Below, piece after piece: positions 55,070-63,449 of a stretch of 64,000 nucleotides of DNA. The notes under the pieces were generated by a model. It made no database searches. It was not told the origin of the DNA and saw only the letters and a program-made list of their open reading frames with translations. The position numbers and the translations under genes are program-made. The DNA is from Breoghania sp. (GTDB taxonomy: Bacteria > Pseudomonadota > Alphaproteobacteria > Rhizobiales > Stappiaceae). The stretch lies in the NCBI RefSeq assembly GCF_963674635.1, contig NZ_OY771475.1, forward strand, positions 2,666,001-2,730,000, in the 5' to 3' direction. Numbering within the stretch: the first letter of the stretch is position 1; every line of letters starts with the position of its first letter.

Positions 55070-55590
55070 CCTGGCCGAAACCACCTCAAGGCGCAGCCGT
55101 CACTCTCCACGCAAACGCTCTGCGACCCGGGCAGTGCGCCCCAGAAATGCGGAAATCGCCATGCGCCCAGGCCAGGCGACACCGGCACATCCTGACGGAC
55201 GTGAGCGAGGGGACCAAGGGCCGTTAGGCCATCAGGTCGGCGGGCCATCTGGCCGGCAGCCGACCGGCCAGCCTCTGGCGGAGTTGCAAGATGAAGGCAA
55301 GACCGCAAACGCAGCCGCCGTTCCCGCCCCCCTCCACGGCCCAGCCAGCCTCGGATCGCACCCATCGCGCAGTGACGCCCCCCCCCTTTTGCGGCAAAAC
55401 GGCCTGCGGAGGGTCCAATCCCCCTACCTATTCTGTTAGTTGAAGCAGAGATGATAAACATATAGCGTTCGTATTTAGACATATTCATTCCGAACAAATA
55501 TCAATAATATCATTTTCCATATATGAACTGAATATTTGATAGGCAGTTACTTTACATCCGGAAGGATACTTCCGGATTAGGGAGACTTTT
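55070..55590. other. Control region upstream of the hydrazine-type biosynthetic operon
   Basis: 521 bp with no supported gene. From 55440 the composition switches sharply to AT-rich, which suits the operon promoter. A GC-rich stretch with a run of C at 55378-55386 precedes it. The inverted repeat at 55556-55577 is the strongest signal. Confidence 0.5.
55556..55577. promoter_or_regulatory. Perfect 9-bp inverted repeat just before the operon start
   Basis: ATCCGGAAG (55556-55564) and CTTCCGGAT (55569-55577) are perfect inverted copies with spacer GATA. The repeat ends shortly before the ribosome site AGGGAGA (55579-55585) and 13 bp before the start codon. It could be an operator or an RNA hairpin next to the ribosome site. 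Confidence 0.65.
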
Positions 55591-56880
55591 ATGAGAGTTA
55601 ATATTGTCGGCGTGGGTGCAGGACCATCCAACCTCAGCCTGGCTTCACTGATCCACCCAACAGGTTTGTCAAATCAGTTCATAGAGAAGCAGGCGGAGTT
55701 TTCCTGGCATCCCGGACTTCAGCTGCCCAATGCCACATTGCAGGTGTCGTTTCTGAAGGACCTGGTGACCCTCGCCGATCCTACCAATCCGTTTTCCTTT
55801 CTCGCCTACCTCCACGAAACGGGCAGGATGTACCAGTTCCTCAACGCCCAATTCGACGCGATCACGCGCCAGGAATTCACGCAATACCTGCACTGGGCCG
55901 CCAACAAGAACGAGAATGTCTGCTTTGGAGAAGAGGTGGAACGGATCGACTTCGACGGCGATTTCCTCGTCGCGACCTCGAAGCGGCAGTTGCGGGCCGA
56001 GTGCATTTCCATCGCTGTCGGCAAGGTGCCGTCCGTGCCGCAATTCGCCGAGCAGGGCATCGGGGAAACGATGTTCCACAGCGCAGACTATCTGAGCCAC
56101 TCACACCGTCTCGCCGGGAAACGGATCGCGGTCGTCGGATCAGGACAGTCCGGGGCCGAAGTCTTTCAGGATCTGCTGAACCGCGATGGCTCGGACGCGC
56201 CTGCACAGATCACATGGGTCTCCCGGCGCGATCGCTATGCGCCTCTGGACGACTCTCCCTTTACCAACGATCTGTTCATGCCGTGCCACCAAGACTACTT
56301 CTCCTCCCTGCCGGCGCATACCCGCAGAGAGTTTCTGAAAGAGAACGTGCTGGCGAGCGACGGGATAACGGAATCCACGCTGCGCGAGATCTACCAGAGC
56401 CTGTATCTGCGCCGCTTCGTGCGAGACACCCCCAACACGGTAAATCTCCTGCCAAACCGCGCGGTGGAAAACGTCATCCGCGACGGTGCGTCCTGGGTGG
56501 TCAAGATGCTCCATGGCGACACCAAACAGCATGAGATGCTGCCCGTCGACATCGTCATCTGGGCCACCGGCTACAAAAACGCCGCGATCGAGTTCCTCAG
56601 CCCGATCGAGGACCGGCTTCACAGCGACAATGACGAGATTTCCGTAGACGGCAGTTTTGCAGCCCGCTGGAACGGCCCCTCAAACAGGCCAATCTTCATC
56701 CACAATGCGAGCCGTGCACAGAAGGGGCTCTCTGACCCCAATCTCAGCCTGACCGCATGGCGCAGCGCCAAGATGATGCAGCGTATTCTCGGCCGCCCGG
56801 TCGCAACCGAACCGGAAACCTCTTCGGTGTGCTGGGGCCCGCATGTGGCCCTTCCCGGCAAAGCCCTGCGGACGGCATAG
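55591..56880 (+). CDS. L-lysine/L-ornithine N-hydroxylating flavin monooxygenase
   Basis: A 429-residue FAD- and NADPH-dependent enzyme of the IucD/PvdA/SidA family that hydroxylates the side-chain amine of lysine or ornithine. The FAD motif is GVGAGPSNLSLA. WHPGLQLPNATLQVSFLKDL follows, a family signature near residues 39-58. The NADPH motif is VVGSGQSGAEVF, and DIVIWATGYKNA is the C-terminal ATGY motif. It is the first gene of the operon. In siderophore clusters this enzyme is followed by acyltransferases or an NRPS. Here it is followed by an FAD oxidase and a cupin/MetRS fusion, the partners of Spb38, the lysine N6-hydroxylase of hydrazine synthesis. Lysine is therefore the likely substrate. 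Confidence 0.93.
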   Translation: MRVNIVGVGAGPSNLSLASLIHPTGLSNQFIEKQAEFSWHPGLQLPNATLQVSFLKDLVTLADPTNPFSFLAYLHETGRMYQFLNAQFDAITRQEFTQYLHWAANKNENVCFGEEVERIDFDGDFLVATSKRQLRAECISIAVGKVPSVPQFAEQGIGETMFHSADYLSHSHRLAGKRIAVVGSGQSGAEVFQDLLNRDGSDAPAQITWVSRRDRYAPLDDSPFTNDLFMPCHQDYFSSLPAHTRREFLKENVLASDGITESTLREIYQSLYLRRFVRDTPNTVNLLPNRAVENVIRDGASWVVKMLHGDTKQHEMLPVDIVIWATGYKNAAIEFLSPIEDRLHSDNDEISVDGSFAARWNGPSNRPIFIHNASRAQKGLSDPNLSLTAWRSAKMMQRILGRPVATEPETSSVCWGPHVALPGKALRTA

Positions 56881-56882
56881 TC

Positions 56883-57953
56883 ATGAAACAGTCAATCATC
56901 ATCATTGGCGGCGGCATCATCGGCTATTCGGTTGCGTCGATGTTGCTCGACAATTCTCCTTCCTGCTCCCTCACGCTGATTGAGCAGGATCTCCCGGCCA
57001 CGGGCGCCTCCGCCCGGTCGGCGGGCCTGCATTTTCCCCTGGGACGCAATGAGCGCGTCCGGGAGATGAGCCTTTTCAGCGAGCGCTACTACCGCAATCT
57101 CAAGGCCGAACATCCTGAAGTTCCGATTACACCGTTATCCTTGCGGGTTCATTCCGCAAGGCATGACGCTGAAACGCTCGCGACGATTTTCACCAGCCCG
57201 CTGACACGGACGGACAGGGACGTTTTGCCCGGCGCGATAGCCCCCTCGGATGCCGCCACACCGGTTTGGGCTGTTGAGAACGCGCAGGTGGCCGACGTCC
57301 CGGCACTCGTGCGGTTTTACCGCGGCCGGATGGCGGATCGCCTGCAAACCCGGTTCGGGCTGAAGATCTCGGCCATCAGGGAAGCGGAGGATTGCGTGGA
57401 GCTCATCACGCAAGACGGGCAGAGCCTGCGCGCAGACCAGATCGTTCTTTGCCCCGGGCCGTGGGCACTGGAACCCGAGTTCACCCCTTACACGCAGGAT
57501 CTGGGCATCCGTATCAAGCGTGTCGTGGCCCTTCATCTGGAAAACCGAGCGAATGTCGAGGCCGTCGCGGATCTCTTCTTCGATGATGACGCCTTCTTCC
57601 TGCCGCTGGAAAACGGCGCCAAGTATCTCTTCAGCTTCACGAGAACCCAATGGGGTGTCTCTCCGCAGGACTGTCATGGACGGATCACTCCGCAGGACGT
57701 GGACCAGGGGCTGGAGGTGCTGGCGAAGGTCGCTCCCGACTTCCGGCGCGCCACGCTGGGCGGACAGGTCTTCTGCGATGCCTACAGCTCGACCGGCGCG
57801 CCGATCGTAAAGTCCCTGACCGAAAATGGCAGGATCATTTTCGCGGGTGCAGCCAACGGATCAGGTTATCGGCTGGCGCCTGCAATCGCGCGTGACGTTT
57901 TGCAATTGACTGAAGCATATTCGACGATGGGATTGTCTTATGAAGATCTTTAG
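56883..57953 (+). CDS. FAD-dependent amine oxidase (DAO/glycine-oxidase type), Spb39-like
   Basis: A 356-residue flavoenzyme of the D-amino-acid-oxidase superfamily. The dinucleotide motif is IIIIGGGIIGYSVASM, and GATGASARSAG-like ATGASARSAGLHF and a C-terminal GSGYRLAPAIARD are typical of this fold. It starts two bases after the hydroxylase stop. In the s56-p1 pathway, a glycine-oxidase-like enzyme (Spb39) splits the lysine-glycine hydrazine intermediate, releasing hydrazinoacetic acid and 2-aminoadipate semialdehyde. The same role is inferred here from gene order. Glycine or sarcosine oxidase would be the default reading without the context. Confidence 0.87.
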   Translation: MKQSIIIIGGGIIGYSVASMLLDNSPSCSLTLIEQDLPATGASARSAGLHFPLGRNERVREMSLFSERYYRNLKAEHPEVPITPLSLRVHSARHDAETLATIFTSPLTRTDRDVLPGAIAPSDAATPVWAVENAQVADVPALVRFYRGRMADRLQTRFGLKISAIREAEDCVELITQDGQSLRADQIVLCPGPWALEPEFTPYTQDLGIRIKRVVALHLENRANVEAVADLFFDDDAFFLPLENGAKYLFSFTRTQWGVSPQDCHGRITPQDVDQGLEVLAKVAPDFRRATLGGQVFCDAYSSTGAPIVKSLTENGRIIFAGAANGSGYRLAPAIARDVLQLTEAYSTMGLSYEDL

Positions 57954-59970
57954 GCAGGACGAGCAGGTTTTCTCCGACATATTCGGAATCAAGATGGCTT
58001 CGCTGGAGGCATTCCCGGATGTGGACCGTCACGGTTTTGCGTTCGGGATCATTGCGGCCGGGGAGGCGACGGATTTTCATCGTCACGATGAGTGCGAAGC
58101 TTTCACGATATTGCAGGGCAGCGGCATCCTTGAAGCCGATGATGGCGCAACCGCACCGGTCAATCAGGGCGACTTCATTGCAGCCCCTCCCTTTGAGAAA
58201 CACGTGCTGCGCAACACCGGCGACACACCGCTCGTCTTCGCAACCGTCTACTGGCGCGATGGCGCGACCACCGCGGAGGCGACGAAGGCCAGCGCACCCC
58301 AGGCAGACACGCATCCCCCCTGCTTCGTCTTCTCGACCCCGCCAACCCCGAATGGCGACCTGCATCTCGGCCATCTCTCCGGCCCCTATTTCGGCGCGGA
58401 CGTCTTCACGCGGTTTCAGAAACTGCTCGGTCGACAGGCCTTTCACATAACCGGAAGCGATGACTTCCAAAGCTACGTCATTGCCCGCGGCAAGCAGATG
58501 AACAAGACCCCTCAGGAGGTCGCGGACTATTACGCAAGCGAGATCCAGGACACCCTCGCTCTTCTGGATGTTCATCTCGACCAGTTCACCATCTCCTCCC
58601 ATGCGCCCGGCTACCAGGAAGGCCTGAAACGGTTTTTCAACCGGCTGATCGCGTCTGGCCAGATCAAGAAGACGCTTCAGCCAGCGGCGTTCGACCCGGA
58701 GACGAACCAGTATCTCTATGAGTGCGATATCTCCGGCAGATGCCCCACCTGCGGCTCTGGCACGGGCGGCAATATTTGCGAAGAGTGCGGGCAGCCGAAC
58801 CTCGCCTATGACCTGATTGCTCCGGTCTCCAAAATCTCTGGCGGGCACCCCATTACCGCACAGTGCGCGCGCTACGCGATCGACCTGAGCGCGTTTTCAC
58901 CCGCGATCCTTGAGCCCCTGAAGGAATTTAAGGCAGCGCCCCGGATCCTTTCGCTGGCCACAAAGGTTCTGGACCGCGACGAGACGACGATCCCGATCAC
59001 ACACCCCCAGCCGTGGGGCGTCACGACGGACGATCCTGAAATCCCCGAACAGGTGATATGGGCCTGGCCGGAAATGTCATATGGCTTCCTTTATGGAATC
59101 GAGGCCGTTGGCAAGAAGGTTGGTCAGAACTGGGATGCCCTGTCCCCTGACGACAACTGGAGGTTCGTCCATTTCTTCGGCTACGATAACAGCTTCTACC
59201 ACGCGATCCTCTACCCGGCTCTCTACAAGGCCGCCTTCCCGGACTGGGCTCCGAAGATCGACTATCAGGTGAACGAGTTCTATTGCCTGGGCGGAGAGAA
59301 ATTCTCCACGAGCCGGCGACGGGCGGTCTGGGGCAAGGAAGTGCTCAGCGAGGAAACCGTCGACTGTGTGCGCTTCCACCTGGCCCTGACGCGCGGCGAA
59401 GTCGAGCGGACGAATTTCTCGATCGAGGCACTGAGGTCCACGAACACACATCTGATCGAAACCTGGCAGGCATGGCTCAACCAGCTCGGTCAGACCGTTT
59501 CGCGGAAATACGCGGGCGTGACGCCGGATGCCGGGGACTGGAGCCTCGATCACAAGGCTTTTCTGCGGACGCTTGAGGCATGCCGGACGGAGGTTTCCGC
59601 GCTCTACACGTCCGAGGGCTTCTCGCTCAATCAGGTCGGCCGCGCGATCAATCAGCTCGTGGAGGACACGACACGGTTCGTCGCCGCGCAAAGTCACCTG
59701 ACGGAAGACGATGCCTTCGCGGATCGGGCACGCACCACGGTTGCCCTTCAGCTGGCGGCCGCTCTGCTCCTGGCCGATCTCACAGCCCCCCTGATGCCGC
59801 GCTTTTCGGCGGCGCTGCGTGCGGGCCTGGGATGCGATCCATTAGAAACCTGGCCGCAGGTTGTGGAACTGCTGCCTGTCGGGAACCGGATTGATCTGGC
59901 CGACCGCCGGTTCTTCTCGCCCGAGATCGGCAACCGGGAGTTCGACATGGACAGAACGGATGCCGCGTGA
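57940..59970 (+). CDS. Cupin / methionyl-tRNA-synthetase-like fusion, hydrazine synthetase
   Basis: A 676-residue two-domain enzyme. Residues 1-110 are a cupin: H47, H49, E53 (FHRHDECEAF) and H88 (FEKHVL) are the expected metal ligands. Residues about 125-676 resemble class I methionyl-tRNA synthetase: HIGH-type motif HLGH at 142-145 (PNGDLHLGHLSGPY), a zinc knuckle C268, C271, C280 and C283, and KMSKS-type KFSTS at 454-458 followed by an anticodon-binding-like helical part. Normal MetRS has no cupin. Such fusions, Spb40 and its triacsin and azaserine counterparts, activate glycine and join it to N6-hydroxylysine to form an N-N bond. It overlaps the FAD oxidase gene by 14 bases. Confidence 0.93.
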   Translation: MKIFRQDEQVFSDIFGIKMASLEAFPDVDRHGFAFGIIAAGEATDFHRHDECEAFTILQGSGILEADDGATAPVNQGDFIAAPPFEKHVLRNTGDTPLVFATVYWRDGATTAEATKASAPQADTHPPCFVFSTPPTPNGDLHLGHLSGPYFGADVFTRFQKLLGRQAFHITGSDDFQSYVIARGKQMNKTPQEVADYYASEIQDTLALLDVHLDQFTISSHAPGYQEGLKRFFNRLIASGQIKKTLQPAAFDPETNQYLYECDISGRCPTCGSGTGGNICEECGQPNLAYDLIAPVSKISGGHPITAQCARYAIDLSAFSPAILEPLKEFKAAPRILSLATKVLDRDETTIPITHPQPWGVTTDDPEIPEQVIWAWPEMSYGFLYGIEAVGKKVGQNWDALSPDDNWRFVHFFGYDNSFYHAILYPALYKAAFPDWAPKIDYQVNEFYCLGGEKFSTSRRRAVWGKEVLSEETVDCVRFHLALTRGEVERTNFSIEALRSTNTHLIETWQAWLNQLGQTVSRKYAGVTPDAGDWSLDHKAFLRTLEACRTEVSALYTSEGFSLNQVGRAINQLVEDTTRFVAAQSHLTEDDAFADRARTTVALQLAAALLLADLTAPLMPRFSAALRAGLGCDPLETWPQVVELLPVGNRIDLADRRFFSPEIGNREFDMDRTDAA

Positions 59971-61520
59971 TGCTACAGACCGTCAGTTCTGCGAAGATCG
60001 ATATTCCAAACACGCTGTTTGAGAAGGATTGGCCAACGGATTGCGACCTGATCGTCAATGCCATTGGGGCAAAGCCGCAGGTCGTCGCGCTGTCCAGACT
60101 TCAGACAATGGTGGAGAACGTGGCTGCCTGGCTGCTGGAGCGGGGCCTTAAGCGGGGCGACCGGGTCGGCATTCTCGCGCTCAACTGCCTGGAATACATC
60201 CTTCTGGATCTCGCCGCGCTGCGGCTGGGTATCGTGACGGCGGCGTTTGATCCGGTGGCCTTTTCCGACCGGAGCGATCTGGTGACGAATTACGATCTGG
60301 CGGTGCTTTTCGTCGGCAAAGGGCATGCGGGACGGGAAGCAGAGCCCAATCGCGTGCTGCCCATTGAACAGGTGCCGAAGCTGGATGAGCGCAATCGCCA
60401 GACCGAGCTGCCCTCTTTCCGCGCCTATGCGCCGTCAGACGTCTGCACCATTAAGTTCACGTCGGGAAGCACGGGACAAGCCAAGGGCCTGGGCGCGACG
60501 ACCGGCAGCATAAATCAGTCGATACAGGCAACGCAGGCCCTTTTCGCGCATGGCGGATCAGATCGGTTGCTCGTGGTTCTGCCGCTCTCCCTGCTGCAGC
60601 AACGCTACTGGATCTACTCGGCGATTGTCTTTGAGCATGACGTGATCGTCACGGATTCCCGGCTCGTGATCGAGACGATCCAGACCTACAAGCCAACCGT
60701 CATCATGGGGATCCCCGCGCTTTTCGACACGTTGAAAGAGTATGTGGAGCTTTCCTGTTCGGGAGACGGCACTGACGCGAGCCTGCGCGAGACCGCCAGA
60801 GACTTCTTCGGCCCCGACATCCGGTACTTGTGGACCGGATCTGCGGCGGCGCGTCCCGATACGCTCCAGTTTTTTGAGGAAACATGCGGTGTGCCCATCT
60901 TTGAGGGCTATGGATTGAATGAAACCTGCATCGTGACCAAGAACCATCCAGGTGCGCATAAGCGCGGCAGCGTCGGCAAGCCTCTCGACGGCGTAAAGGT
61001 GACTGTCTCGCCCGACGGGATCATCCATGTTCGCCGGGAGCACCCGGTCAACACCCGCTACCTCTATGCCGCGCCGGGCGCTTCGGAGAAGATCTTCCAG
61101 GAAGATGGCTCGGTGATCACGGGCGATCTCGGGCATCTGGACGATGACGGTTATCTCTACATCAAGGGCCGAGCCGATGACCTCATCGTGCTGACCAATG
61201 GCAAGACGCTTACCGTTCGATCGATCGAAGAAACGCTTTTGCGTCTGCCAGAGGTCAGGCAGGCGATGGTGATCGGAACCGGCTTTCCCGCACTCGGCGC
61301 GCTTGTGTGCCCCGCCCCCGGGCATGAGCCCGCGCAGGTGAAGGCGGCGATCCGGCAAGCGACCCGGGACCTGAAACCGGAACCATTGGCTCTGACGATC
61401 ATCGTGGAGGACGGGTTCACAATGGAAGCCGGCTTGCTGACATCCCAAGGCAAGCTGAAGCGTTCCGCCATTTTGAAACATTACGCAGACGACATCACGC
61501 AAGCATATGAGCAGTTTTGA
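59970..61520 (+). CDS. Adenylate-forming acyl-CoA/ACP ligase
   Basis: A 516-residue ANL-superfamily enzyme that activates a carboxylic acid as its adenylate. P-loop FTSGSTGQAKG is at residues 163-173, A5 motif EGYGLNETC, A7 TGDLGHLDDDGYLYIKGRAD, and the A10 lysine in LTSQGKLKRSAI. ATG at 59970 overlaps the previous stop (TGATG). The next gene encodes a free acyl carrier protein, which points to loading onto that carrier rather than to CoA. In triacsin and azaserine pathways, a similar ligase loads hydrazinoacetic acid. The substrate is inferred. Confidence 0.9.
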   Translation: MLQTVSSAKIDIPNTLFEKDWPTDCDLIVNAIGAKPQVVALSRLQTMVENVAAWLLERGLKRGDRVGILALNCLEYILLDLAALRLGIVTAAFDPVAFSDRSDLVTNYDLAVLFVGKGHAGREAEPNRVLPIEQVPKLDERNRQTELPSFRAYAPSDVCTIKFTSGSTGQAKGLGATTGSINQSIQATQALFAHGGSDRLLVVLPLSLLQQRYWIYSAIVFEHDVIVTDSRLVIETIQTYKPTVIMGIPALFDTLKEYVELSCSGDGTDASLRETARDFFGPDIRYLWTGSAAARPDTLQFFEETCGVPIFEGYGLNETCIVTKNHPGAHKRGSVGKPLDGVKVTVSPDGIIHVRREHPVNTRYLYAAPGASEKIFQEDGSVITGDLGHLDDDGYLYIKGRADDLIVLTNGKTLTVRSIEETLLRLPEVRQAMVIGTGFPALGALVCPAPGHEPAQVKAAIRQATRDLKPEPLALTIIVEDGFTMEAGLLTSQGKLKRSAILKHYADDITQAYEQF

Positions 61521-61780
61521 TGAACAATATTGAAAACACGGTCAGAGACCAAATCCTCTTTATTGCAAAGGACCGGTCCGCATCGAGCGGCGATCTGGAC
61601 ATGTCGAAAGATCTCAACGAAGCGTTCGGCATCACATCTTTGAAGATGATCATGCTCATGACCAATCTCTGCAAGGAATTGGGCGTCACGCTTTCGAGCT
61701 TCGATGAGCGCGACCTCGTCTCCATTCGCAGCGCCAACGATCTGGTTTCGGCTTTCCAGAAGAATGCGGGAGTGAACTGA
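61520..61780 (+). CDS. Free-standing acyl carrier protein
   Basis: An 86-residue four-helix carrier protein. The phosphopantetheine site is S40 in EAFGITSLKMIML; the usual D before the S-L is T here (TSL instead of DSL). ATG at 61520 overlaps the stop of the ligase gene by one base. As the only carrier protein in view it should carry the acid activated by the ligase while the GNAT, dehydrogenase and other enzymes act on it. The T in place of D may affect which phosphopantetheinyl transferase recognises it. Confidence 0.85.
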   Translation: MNNIENTVRDQILFIAKDRSASSGDLDMSKDLNEAFGITSLKMIMLMTNLCKELGVTLSSFDERDLVSIRSANDLVSAFQKNAGVN

Positions 61781-61781
61781 A

Positions 61782-62375
61782 ATGACCTGGCAAACCGTGT
61801 TTGACGCGACTTTGGAAAACGACCGTGTTCGACTGCGTCCACTTCGGGCAAGCGACAAGGAAGCCTTGCGAAAAATCGTCTTCGACCCGGCCATCTGGCG
61901 CTACTTCGTCGCCACGGTCGACGATGAAGCCGGACTGGATGCTTTCATGGAAACCGCCCTTGCCGACATGGCCGCTGAAAGACGCGCCGTCTTCGTGATC
62001 TTCGACAAGGCAACAGACGAGCTTGTGGGCAGCATGTGCTACGGCAACATGGCCGAAAAGGACCTTCGCCTCGAGATCGGCTGGTCGTGGCTGGGTGTCG
62101 CCTATCAGGGGACGGGCCTCAACCGATTTGCAAAACTGGCACTTCTCACCCACGCGTTCGAGACACTTGGCTGCAAGCGGGTCGAGTTCAAGACCGATGT
62201 CCTGAACCAGCAGGCCCGCCGGGGCTTGAGGAATATCGGCGCGACGGAAGAAGGCGTCCTTCGCAGCTACAACTTCATGCCGGGAGGTCGGCGCAGAGAC
62301 ACCATCTTCTATTCGATCCTTGAGGACGAATGGCCGAAGGTCAAAGCGGAGCTGGGCGCGATGGAGACGACATGA
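61782..62375 (+). CDS. GNAT-family N-acyltransferase (RimJ/RimL-like)
   Basis: A 197-residue GNAT protein. It begins with the RimL-like LENDRVRLRPLRASDKEAL and has the acyl-CoA binding loop GVAYQGTGLNRFAK (Q-G-x-G) and EFKTDVLNQQARRGLRNIGA. Such proteins acylate amines. In triacsin biosynthesis, a GNAT-like enzyme acylates the hydrazine nitrogen of the carrier-bound intermediate; the same is plausible here. Self-resistance by acetylation of the product is an alternative. It starts one base after the carrier-protein stop codon. Confidence 0.88.
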   Translation: MTWQTVFDATLENDRVRLRPLRASDKEALRKIVFDPAIWRYFVATVDDEAGLDAFMETALADMAAERRAVFVIFDKATDELVGSMCYGNMAEKDLRLEIGWSWLGVAYQGTGLNRFAKLALLTHAFETLGCKRVEFKTDVLNQQARRGLRNIGATEEGVLRSYNFMPGGRRRDTIFYSILEDEWPKVKAELGAMETT

Positions 62376-63436
62376 CCTACATGCCGCGCCGCGCCAGCCT
62401 CGATGTCATCGATCTCAAGGGCGGGGCCAGGGCCCGCGGCATAGAGCTCGGGCGGCAGTCGCGCGACAGGATCCACGCCTTTCTCGGTGACGGTCTGGCG
62501 CGCCTCGATGCCTTTCTCGGCAAAGACATTGCCTTGAAGGACATCGAACACAAACTGCATCGCTTCTCTGTCGAGATCGAGAAGGAAGCCCCCGCTCTTT
62601 TCGAAGAAATCCAGGGCCTGAGCGAGGGGGCGGATATTTCGCTCGATGAAGCGCTGCTGCTTCAGTTGCGGCGGGAACTGATCGGTTACAACCGCACCCT
62701 GACATCCGGAGACTGTACGACCTTCGCACGTACAGGTGCGGCCCCCGTTCTGGGACAGACGATCGATCTTGCCGGCGATCTCGATGACTGCGTGACCGTC
62801 ATGCGTGTCCACTATGAAGAGACGCAGGATACGTCGCTGATCCTGAGTTTCATCGGCCTGCTCGGCTATCTGGGATTGAACAGCCGCGGTCTGGCGGTCG
62901 GGCTTAATCTCGTTCTGGCAGGCGACTGGGGCACGGGCCTGCCGCCTTATCTCGCGATCCGCCATCTCATTGACACATGCGCAAGTGTCGATGAGGCAAT
63001 CGACACGCTGAGCCGGCTTAATATCTCGAATTCCCGAAGCTTCATGCTGTGTGACACGACCAGCGCCGCCTTCGTCGAACTGGCGAATGGCTCCCTGGCC
63101 GTGCATCGCGGGCATGAGCTGGTCCACGCCAACCACTACCTCGATCCCGCCTTCGAACCAGTGGACGAGCTCAACGTCTTCGCAAGGAACGGCTCTCGCA
63201 GACGCCTTGAGGCGTGTCGCGCCTGGCTGGCATCGCTGGGAGACGACTGCACCAGCGCGGACTATTTCCGGATGTTCGCTGAAGAGCCGATCTGCGTTTC
63301 CGACACGGGCAAGCGAACCGTTGAGAAAACCGTCGCCGCAGTGGTGATGGATCCCCTCAACCTCGCATTGCACGTGCGTGCCGGAGATCCGCGCGCTGGC
63401 GACACGAGGTCATTCAAGATGCCCTTTCCGAATTAG
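62372..63436 (+). CDS. C45-family (isopenicillin N acyltransferase-like) Ntn hydrolase
   Basis: A 354-residue protein of the acyl-coenzyme A:6-aminopenicillanic-acid acyltransferase (C45) family. Self-cleavage is expected before C115 in TSGDCTTFAR, giving an N-terminal cysteine nucleophile. Other family segments are GQTIDLAGDLDDCVTVMRVH, LLGYLGLNSRGLAVGLN and VHANHYLDPAF. ATG at 62372 overlaps the GNAT stop (ATGA). It may transfer or remove an acyl group: cleaving product from the carrier, exchanging the amide, or unmasking the acylated hydrazine. Confidence 0.87.
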   Translation: MTYMPRRASLDVIDLKGGARARGIELGRQSRDRIHAFLGDGLARLDAFLGKDIALKDIEHKLHRFSVEIEKEAPALFEEIQGLSEGADISLDEALLLQLRRELIGYNRTLTSGDCTTFARTGAAPVLGQTIDLAGDLDDCVTVMRVHYEETQDTSLILSFIGLLGYLGLNSRGLAVGLNLVLAGDWGTGLPPYLAIRHLIDTCASVDEAIDTLSRLNISNSRSFMLCDTTSAAFVELANGSLAVHRGHELVHANHYLDPAFEPVDELNVFARNGSRRRLEACRAWLASLGDDCTSADYFRMFAEEPICVSDTGKRTVEKTVAAVVMDPLNLALHVRAGDPRAGDTRSFKMPFPN

Positions 63437-63449
63437 GGAGTTCCCACCC

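Noticed and set aside
55591..57953. Hydroxamate siderophore cluster
   Set aside because: The N-hydroxylase alone would fit, but no siderophore acyltransferase, NRPS, IucA/C-type synthetase or receptor follows; the cupin/MetRS fusion points to hydrazine formation.
57940..59970. Housekeeping methionyl-tRNA synthetase (metG)
   Set aside because: The N-terminal cupin, the degenerate KFSTS motif and the operon context argue against a translation role.
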